From Miscanthus floridulus (Eukaryota; Streptophyta; Magnoliopsida; Poales; Poaceae), in contig NC_089584.1 of the NCBI RefSeq assembly GCF_019320115.1, positions 74,772,791 to 74,836,790 on the forward strand: a stretch of DNA of 64,000 nucleotides. Direction: 5' to 3'. Shown here one piece after another: positions 57,467 through 64,000 of this stretch. The position numbers and the translations under genes are program-made. Every line of letters begins with the position of its first letter. Positions within the stretch are counted from its first letter, which is position 1. The notes under the pieces were generated by a model. It saw nothing but the letters and a program-made list of their open reading frames with translations. It made no database searches and was not told the origin of the DNA.

Positions 57467-57587
57467 CGCCTCGCCTTGAAGCGCCGTGTCCTCCATCGCC
57501 TCCTTCCCAGTCTCGCGGGCGCGGCCACACACGCACGCACGCACGACTCTCGCTTTATTTCTTCGTCTGCGCGCGGCGGGCGGCGGC

Positions 57588-57705
57588 ATGGCGAGCGCGA
57601 ACGGGAGCGGCGGCGGCGGCGGCGGCAAGGGGTTCGAGGTGCCCAAGGTGGAGATCAGGTTCACCAAGCTCTTCATCGGCGGCAAGTTCGTCGACGCCGT
57701 CTCCG
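57588..57705 (+). CDS. ALDH2C: ALDH exon 1
   Basis: ATG in the context GGCGGCATGGCG, a good plant start, and the first ATG after the expected transcript start. It encodes MASANG, a run of glycines (a GGC repeat) and [20 protein letters not shown]. The exon ends G|GTACGT, phase 1. Confidence 0.88.
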
Positions 57706-60700
57706 GTACGTACGCCGCCCAGTCCCTTCCTCTCCAGTCTCCACCCTGCCCGCCCATGGTGGACGCGTGTTTATCTTCCCTGCCGGTGCCGTCTAGGTTC
57801 ACCGTACCGGTGCAGAAGCAGAATCCGATGGCAATAATATACAGTGTTTCTCGTGATGCGAAACAAGACAAGCAAGCTGCCTTGCCTCGCTTGTTGTGCG
57901 CCTTGGCAGCTAGCTAGCTGCTGGGACCGCGTGCGTGCCGTGGTGGATACATACCTAGCGTGTCTTGTGGCCAAACAGGCAAACACCAATCGGTACAGAC
58001 GATAGACAATCAGTAACCAAGATATACGAGTAGTATATACTAGTACGTTCTTAGTAGCTGACACCATTAGCTTCCGTTGCCGAGAAAGCCACCATTAGCA
58101 TTATTAGCTTTGCTTTGATTTGTTAATTTACGGGCTACTAGCTAGCTTCCTAGATCTCATTTATTTATTAACGTACTACCTAGATTAAATGGATGTTCAC
58201 CCTTCGTGGTTGGTCAACGTCACAAAGTAACGAACGGTGCATACATACGGATGAGGTCTCTTCGTTCTTCTTGGTAGTACTATACTACTATATACTACTA
58301 GCTAGCTAGCTAGCTTCTGTGGCGTTTTAACAGCGTGTCCAAATTAAAGCTACGTGACGACCAAAGAAAAAGGCAAAAGGCAACTAGCAGTCGTAGAGAT
58401 GAAAACTAAAATAAAGGGGGCGACGCGCCGGCCATGGGTAAATTAATTAAGGGTTAATTTGATACATCCCATTATAAATGTCAGGCTTTGGAAAAAACAT
58501 ACCATTACAATTTCACTTGAGTCTTCGAAATATACCACTGCTTACCCCTTCAACTCATTTATCTAAATTTTTAGACCAAATTGCCCTCTTCTTCCTCTTT
58601 GCTCCTTCTCTGTTGTACGAGCTGGACACCGCCTATGCATGGCCGGCGGCATGCAGCGCCGCACCTCGCTCATGTGGCCTCGCAGCACCTTGCTCGCCGG
58701 CCAACCACTGCAGTCTCGCCGGCACGCCAGCCCCACGCCTCCCACTGCTCACCGGTTCACCACGCATCTGCGACATGCTGGCACGTCGGCCTGCCCCTGG
58801 ACGGCGCGCTCCAGCTCGTCCCTGCAGCGCGCAGCACGGAGCCTCCAGAGAAAGAAGTAGCCGTATCCATGGCCGTGCTGGTCGCGAGGCAGGAGCGCGA
58901 GCTGCAGTGGTACAGCCAGACTGCCAGAGCACCTGTGGGCACATCATGGTGTGCTTTCAGCTTCGTCGAGCACTCTCCTATGGCCACGTCATCGAAGACG
59001 TCGGCGAGCCGGTCCTTGGCCACCGCCGGAGGGAGCCGGAACGAGTGGAGCAAGGAGTCGTAAGCATGTTTGGGCAGGCCAAGCTTCCATGGATTTGCAG
59101 TGGCTAAGGCGACATTGACAGGTACTGCGTGTTTGGGCTGGGCTCAGGCGCCGACGCAGCCACGGTGGTCAGCTCGTACAAAATGGAAGAGGGAGGAAGG
59201 AGGAAGACTGAGGGCAGTTTGGTCCAAAAATTTAGATAAAGGAATCGAAATGGTATGCAATGGTATATTTCAGAGATTCGTGAAATTATAATGATACACT
59301 TTCAATAACTTGAATAGTAATAATATTTCTCCAAACTCACATAAGTGTAATGGCACCATTCAAATTAACCCATTAATTAAAGGAGCACGCGCGCGTACAC
59401 GTTGCGTCTCTCCGCAGTATATCTCTTTCATTCAGGCCGCTAGCTATCGACAACCTTCTAATTAACCCATCATCATCATTTGACGCTTGACAGTGACCAC
59501 CGGCCGGGCCAGGAGGCTAACCGTCTAGCACCAAAATTAAGCCCGTGTCGATCGAATTCCAAACGGCACAAAGCAAATGTACTAGCATTAGTTACCTGTG
59601 CTGTGGCCTCCTCGGGGGTCTTCTAATCTGATAGCTTCCGATCGACTTCCCAGATTCGTGCAAACTCATATGCGTCCTCTGCTGCTTTTCCAAACTGAAA
59701 AAAGGTCACCAGCATGCATCTGTATGACCGGGACCTGCCAACCTATTTCTGTTGAAAATTTCAGTAGTCTGTGCTCTCGTGCAGTTAGCGTATCTCGATC
59801 CATCAATTGCCTACATCACATCCTCCAATCTATTGGACAAATAATACTGTATCAGAGTCAAACTTGTTTCCGTTCATTTTCATCAGTTTTAAATATCCTC
59901 AGAGGATTTGATTGAATACGGGTGCTAATAATTTCTATTGGCCCAACTCTAGCTGACCTTTTTCGATCTCTCTTGGGATTGGGATGGGCTACATACACAT
60001 ATAGTCAGTACTATTATTATTCCTAGGCCTAACTAATAACGACTAAAGGGTATGTGGATCACTCTCTCGTCCCCGTATAAGCAATTGCCTGAGAAGGTAA
60101 AGTACCACAGGACGTCGTTGGCAGATTATTGGCACGGCAGTTTGGAAACTTTCGGGGAGTCTTGAAAATGGTTTGGGCATTCCACGAAGGCTTCGTTTGG
60201 CTAGACACAAATTCACCTCAATCCACGTGGCTTGAGCAGCCAAACAAGCCCAAAGACTTCATGCCGTTTGTTAGAGCAAGGTTAATAATAGAGCTAAGTT
60301 GCTTAGCTATAAGACAAGATATAAGAGCCAAGTTATACAATAAGTGCCTCCTATCTGTCTTTAAAAGGTCTCTCTTCTAATCCTCCTCACAACACTTGCT
60401 ACTTGAACCCACTAATACCTATGCTTTCATGCCTAGTCTGGTGTTTTCCTAGTTAAGAAAAGTGTATATAGTTCTTGTACAGTCTATTATTGTAATCAAA
60501 AGCTTATGAATTCTCGCCATGTACAAGTAAGGCCTTGTTTGAATCAACTAGAGTTTATAGAAAGCTGGTAAAAAGATCTCTAGCTGGCGAAAACAACCAA
60601 GATTGCTCCCTTGCCACACGTCCAGCTTATAGTATATTTTGATTGAGGTATCCAACCACCCAGTTTATAAAAAGTTATAAACTTGTTTACCACAGCTACT

Positions 60701-63700
60701 GCAGCTTTGTTACAAGAAGTTACGAGGATCCAAAGAAACCCTACCTAAATATCATCACTGAATTTACTACAAATTATCTCTACGAAGATTCCAATGCATT
60801 ACCTGCTGTTCCTTTTTTTCCGTAACTTTTGACAACCATGTGATAAATCCATGACAACGTGAACCACGAAACACCACCCCTAAAAAACCACTTTCAAACT
60901 AGTGGAATTAATTATACTAATTCCAACATCAGCACGGCCACAATCACAACAGCCACAAACGACACACCACAAAGCAGAGCAGAGCACCATCACTACCAAG
61001 ACAGTTGATGTTGCAGAACAATTACTAATGCTTCTATTCTATCTACTCTAGTTTAGAAATAGTAGATGCCATCCCCGTCGGTAGACGGTAGGCGCGTGCA
61101 ACTAATCTTGATTTCACACCTCTGACTGGCGGCTGCTATGCACCGGGATAGTACCATATTTTTTTTTCATGGATACACACTCAGTTGCCCCATTCGCTTT
61201 GCTGAAAAAACAAACCGAAACACTGTTTCGGCTGATTTGTTGTGAGAGAAAAACAATGGGTTCCGACTGAAAAAAGATGGATTATGAGAGAAACGAAGAG
61301 GGCCTAAACAAAGTCTAATCAAATGCGATCTCTGTCCGATTAGATGGATGGATGGAAACAAGTCACCCACGGCCTGTTCGTTTCGTCGTAAACGATCGTG
61401 GATTATTTACGGCTGGCTGGTTTGATATGAGAGAAAAATATTGTTCTAGCTTATAATCCATGATCGTATCGAACAGGCTCCAATCGCTGAGCTGTGTGTA
61501 TGCATACGCGAAATGCAAGGAGACAGCAATCAATCAGCGAGCAACCGGCATAGATCTTTGCTGCTCTTTTGGCCCATTGCCCATCTGCTTGCTCTGGCGT
61601 GATGCTTGCTAGCTCCAAAACGATTCTACCCGGAGCTAGCATGCATGACTTCAGGCTGCCAACTTCTCGCGTCATGAAATAAAAAACAATGCACCCACAC
61701 AGCCACGCTTGCTCACCAGTACTCTCTTCGTCTCTGAATAAATAGATTCCTAGAGTTATCATAAGTCAAACTTTTTAAACATTGATTGAATTTTTAGGAA
61801 AATCCATCGAGACTTATGACATAAAATTAATATCATTAGATGTATCATAGAATATATTTTCATAATGTGTTCATTTTATGTCATAGATATTGTTACTCTT
61901 TCCTATAAATTTAATCAAAGTTAAGAAATTTGACTGGCACGGATTCTAGAAATTGATTTGTTTGTGGGGACAGAGGGAGTATTATTTTTCTTTCCCCGAT
62001 GACGCTGGTCTCTGCCTCTTATCGCATTGCATGCCTGGCTGTCGGGCTAAATGGGCTGTCAACTTGAATTGGCGCCGCTGAATAATGTTCATCTCTTGTG
62101 TGCGTCCCCCACCTCAAGTCTTGTGATTGGGTCTGAGCTGGTCCACTTGGCTTTTTCTTTTGTTTGTTACTCTGATATCTCTCTCCGGAAGATCGAGGAG
62201 TACTTGCTATGTTGCAGACTATAAGAAGTTTTGGGTTTCTATATACATGATTTTATTATATATCTAGACATAGTGTATATCTAAGTGCATAACAAAAGAT
62301 ATGTATTTACAAAAGTCAAAACGTCTTATAATTAGGAATAGAGGGAGTATATTTGCTTTGAAATGTCTGCTAAAACTGTTGACACATATGTATTAGCCAG
62401 CGGCGGACCCAGAAAATATTTCAGGGGGGGCTGAACAACACTGTTCTTCGATCTTAAGTCTCAGCCCCCCTACACTATAGAACTTTGCCTAAAAATTCAT
62501 GGGGGCTCCACAGAGGTTCCACTGCTGCGATATGGGTAGGGGGGCTTGAGCCCCCCGTGTCCGCCCCTGGTATCAACCAAGACCAAAAAAAAGATTTATT
62601 ATCACAATAGCATGCATGTGAGACTAATGACAACGACTAACAAGTAGCAATTAGTCCACTCCATGGATTATATATGGTGTTGCTATCACGTGACGTTCGG
62701 CAACTGACAAGTTATGTAAATGCATCTCTGCCTTAGTGCCTTTGGTAAACTGTAATGCAAGTGGACACATACTTGTGTCGGATGGCACTGCCGCGCGCCA
62801 AAAGCACAAATATTCCAACCATGGTTTTATTTTACAAAATGAGTCAAATTTAAATTCTTAAATTAAAAGACGCCGAGAGATGATGTTTGTAAACTTTGAC
62901 TTCCGTAAGCTGGCTTTGTGCGTGAAGGGGAACAGATTGGGTGTGTACTAATATAAGCCGCTACTAAACATGCTTATCCATTCTTTTTGCTCGCTCAAAA
63001 TATATTCTGCAAACTCTGAATGAACCTGAAAAAAAAATACTACTACCGTGATTTTTAAATTTTTTTGGTGTCTACCGTGATGGATTGCGCAGGCAAGACA
63101 TTCGAGACCCGGGACCCTCGCACCGGCGAGGTGATCGCCACCATCGCCGAGGGAGACAAGGCCGACGTCGACCTCGCCGTCAAGGCCGCCCGGGAGGCCT
63201 TCGACAACGGGCCCTGGCCCAGGATGACGGGCTACGTAAGGATCTGGATTCCCAGGCCCGGATCGATACGTAGTTGTAGGCCCAGCTCGGTTACCCTTTG
63301 TTCAATCAAAAACTCAAACTGAATGACCGCGTGTGGCTTTGTTTGGCGCCCAAAAAACTTGCGCTGGATCGAGCAGGAGCGTGGGCGGATCCTGCACAAG
63401 TTCGCGGACCTGATCGACTCGCACGTGGAGGAGCTGGCGATGCTGGACACGGTGGACGCCGGCAAGCTCTTCCTGGTCGGCAAGATCCGGGACATCCCGG
63501 GCGCGGCGCACCTGCTGCGCTACTACGCCGGCGCCGCCGACAAGATCCACGGCGAGACGCTGAAGATGGCGCAGCGGATGCACGGGTACACGCTCAAGGA
63601 GCCCGTGGGCGTGGTGGGCCACATCGTGCCCTGGAACTACCCCAGCACCATGTTCTTCTTCAAGGTCGGGCCGGCCCTCGCCGCTGGGTGCACCGTCGTC

Positions 63701-64000
63701 GTCAAGCCCGCCGAGCAGACGCCGCTGTCCGCGCTCTTCTACGCGCACCTCGCCAGGGAGGCCGGCGTCCCAGACGGCGTGCTCAACGTCGTCCCCGGGT
63801 TCGGACCCACGGCGGGGGCCGCCGTCGCATCGCACATGGGCATCGACATGGTCAGCTTCACGGGGTCCACGGAGGTCGGACGGGTCGTCATGAAGGCGGC
63901 GGCCGAGAGCAACCTCAAGCCCGTGTCGCTCGAGCTGGGTGGCAAGTCGCCGGTCATCGTCTTCGACGACGCGGATCTCGACATGGCCGTCCACCTCGTC
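57588..64000 (+). CDS. ALDH2C: Class-2 cytosolic aldehyde dehydrogenase (ALDH2C / maize rf2c type), 5' part
   Basis: Exons 57588-57705, 63093-63235 and 63377 to beyond the window give 295 of about 500 residues in one frame. The family oxidises aldehydes to acids with NAD+; the plant 2C members act in the cytosol, and Arabidopsis REF1 oxidises sinapaldehyde and coniferaldehyde. No mitochondrial presequence is visible: the start [13 protein letters not shown] leads straight into the fold at [17 protein letters not shown]. Seen: GHIVPWNYP (oxyanion-hole Asn), [25 protein letters not shown] (Rossmann) and LELGGKSP (general-base Glu). The catalytic Cys is beyond 64000. No stop or frameshift in the visible part. 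It is GC-rich, unlike the retroelements. Rf2c versus rf2d or another 2C paralogue is not decided. Confidence 0.93.
58451..59371. mobile_element. Mutator-like element, Pack-MULE candidate, 9-bp target duplication
   Basis: Long inverted termini of about 190 bp: 58451-58640 against the complement of 59371-59160, both beginning GGGTTAATTTGA and sharing ATTTATCTAAATTTTT, GACCAAA and TTGTACGAGCTG. The flanks ATTAATTAA (58442-58450 and 59372-59380) are identical 9-bp duplications, as for Mutator. The 520-bp interior is strongly GC-rich and unlike the termini. It holds frames of 209 codons (plus, 58478-59107) and 98 codons (minus, 59053-58757) without a recognised domain. No transposase. Captured host sequence is likely. 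Confidence 0.88.
61371..61480. mobile_element. Small MITE with GGCCTGTTCG / CGAACAGGCTC ends
   Basis: About 110 bp. The left end GGCCTGTTCGTTTCG and the complement of the right end, GAGCCTGTTCGATACG, pair, as do the inner GATCGTGGATTAT and GATCATGGATTAT. A target duplication could not be fixed. A related unit (TTCGGCTGATTTGTTGTGAG) lies just upstream at 61200-61310. Confidence 0.6.
61722..61979. mobile_element. Stowaway MITE (Tc1/mariner), 258 bp
   Basis: CTCTCTTCGTCTCTGAATA at the left and CAGAGGGAG at the right match the Stowaway terminal consensus CTCCCTCCGTCCC and its complement. The flanks are TA (61720-61721 and 61980-61981). AT-rich interior, no ORF. Confidence 0.85.
62203..62347. mobile_element. 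Stowaway-type MITE, shorter and decayed
   Basis: The right end GAATAGAGGGAG|TA fits Stowaway. The left end CTTGCTATGTTGCAGACTAT is decayed but pairs over GACTATAAGAAGTTTTG with CAAAACGTCTTATAATTAG. TA flanks at 62201 and 62348. Confidence 0.7.
62397..62570. mobile_element. Short inverted-repeat element with CCAGSGGCGGAC ends
   Basis: CCAGCGGCGGACCC at the left and the complement of the right end, CCAGGGGCGGACAC, pair. The interior carries GGGGGGGCT / AGCCCCCC stretches that extend the fold. 174 bp, no ORF. The target duplication is unclear, so the superfamily is open. Confidence 0.55.
63093..63235 (+). CDS. ALDH2C: ALDH exon 2
   Basis: Acceptor TTGCGCAG|GC; the split Gly codon (G + GC) joins exon 1 to [15 protein letters not shown]. 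It encodes the N-terminal ALDH segment ending [13 protein letters not shown]. Donor TAC|GTAAGG, phase 0. Confidence 0.9.
63236..63376 (+). other. ALDH intron 2 (141 bp)
   Basis: GTAAGG...GATCGAGCAG. Reading through would meet stops in all frames. The splice choice gives [18 protein letters not shown], the sequence expected for the family. Confidence 0.85.
63377..64000 (+). CDS. ALDH2C: ALDH exon 3, open at the window end
   Basis: 208 codons from [12 protein letters not shown] to [13 protein letters not shown]. It holds [18 protein letters not shown], the PWNYP loop, the NAD-binding [11 protein letters not shown] and FTGSTEVG, and LELGGKSP with the general-base Glu. The frame is open at 64000. 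Confidence 0.93.

Larger units (their letters stand above)
57706..63092 (+). other. ALDH intron 1 (5.4 kb), rich in small DNA transposons
   Basis: GTACGT...TTGCGCAG, 5387 bp. It holds a Mutator-like element (58451-59371), MITE-like units near 60040-60400 and 60530-60720, a hAT/Harbinger-like unit (61371-61480), two Stowaway elements (61722-61979 and 62203-62347) and a CAGCGGCGG-type unit (62397-62570). GCTA and TACTA simple repeats occur at 58275-58315. No exon-like sequence was found between. Confidence 0.85.

Noticed and set aside
58478..59107. 209-codon frame in ALDH intron 1 as a separate gene
   Set aside because: It begins inside the terminal inverted repeat of the Mutator-like element and shows no domain. 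Kept only as possible captured sequence.
63314..63994. 226-codon minus-strand frame opposite the ALDH exon
   Set aside because: It is a shadow of a GC-rich exon: the plus strand has all ALDH motifs, and the minus frame is Arg/Asp/Val-rich without a domain.

Overview
The window is plant nuclear DNA from a large, transposon-rich grass genome. The retrotransposon families (Tekay-type chromovirus, Sirevirus, Tat-lineage elements with antisense extra ORFs), the Stowaway MITEs and the GC-rich aldehyde dehydrogenase exons suggest a panicoid grass of the sorghum/sugarcane/Miscanthus/maize group. The exact species is inference. About 56.6 kb is nested LTR retrotransposons; the last 7.4 kb holds one ordinary host gene. 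A run of 100 N (20460-20559) marks an assembly gap.

Left nest (1-19809), outermost to innermost: A' is a Tat-lineage Ty3/gypsy 5' end on the minus strand (17413-19809). It is interrupted by E, a Sirevirus (Ty1/copia, minus, 8193-17412). E is interrupted in its 3' LTR by F, a Tekay-type Ty3/gypsy element (minus, 491-8192). F is interrupted in pol by G, another Tekay-type element on the plus strand, of which only the last 490 bp of the 3' LTR are in view.

Middle (19810-21737): unassigned sequence, the gap, and a remnant of a gypsy element carrying a protease end but no reverse transcriptase.

Right nest (21738-56614): A is a second Tat-lineage element on the minus strand, in two blocks (32897-34630 and 52576-56614). 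B, a complete Tat-lineage element on the plus strand (34631-52575), sits in A's RNase H. C, a 5'-truncated Tat-lineage element on the plus strand (21738-32896), sits in A's integrase. D, a 3-kb solo LTR (45209-48255) with a perfect 5-bp duplication, sits in B's antisense ORF.

Gene end (56615-64000): the first three exons of a class-2 cytosolic aldehyde dehydrogenase (ALDH2C / maize rf2c type) on the plus strand. A 5.4-kb first intron carries a Mutator-like element with a 9-bp duplication, Stowaway MITEs and other small elements. A hAT-like MITE inserted at the promoter appears to have completed the TATA box.

Two observations stand out. First, the 5'-most ORF of element F encodes a 178-residue protein that opens with a near copy of the histone H3 tail (K4, R8, K9, S10 kept), followed by a coiled coil and an acidic tail. 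Second, the antisense ORF of element C has its own TATA box and at least three GT-AG introns whose removal joins four exons in one frame. All LTR elements are decaying. Many stops replace Gln, Arg or Trp codons, as expected from deamination of methylated cytosine.
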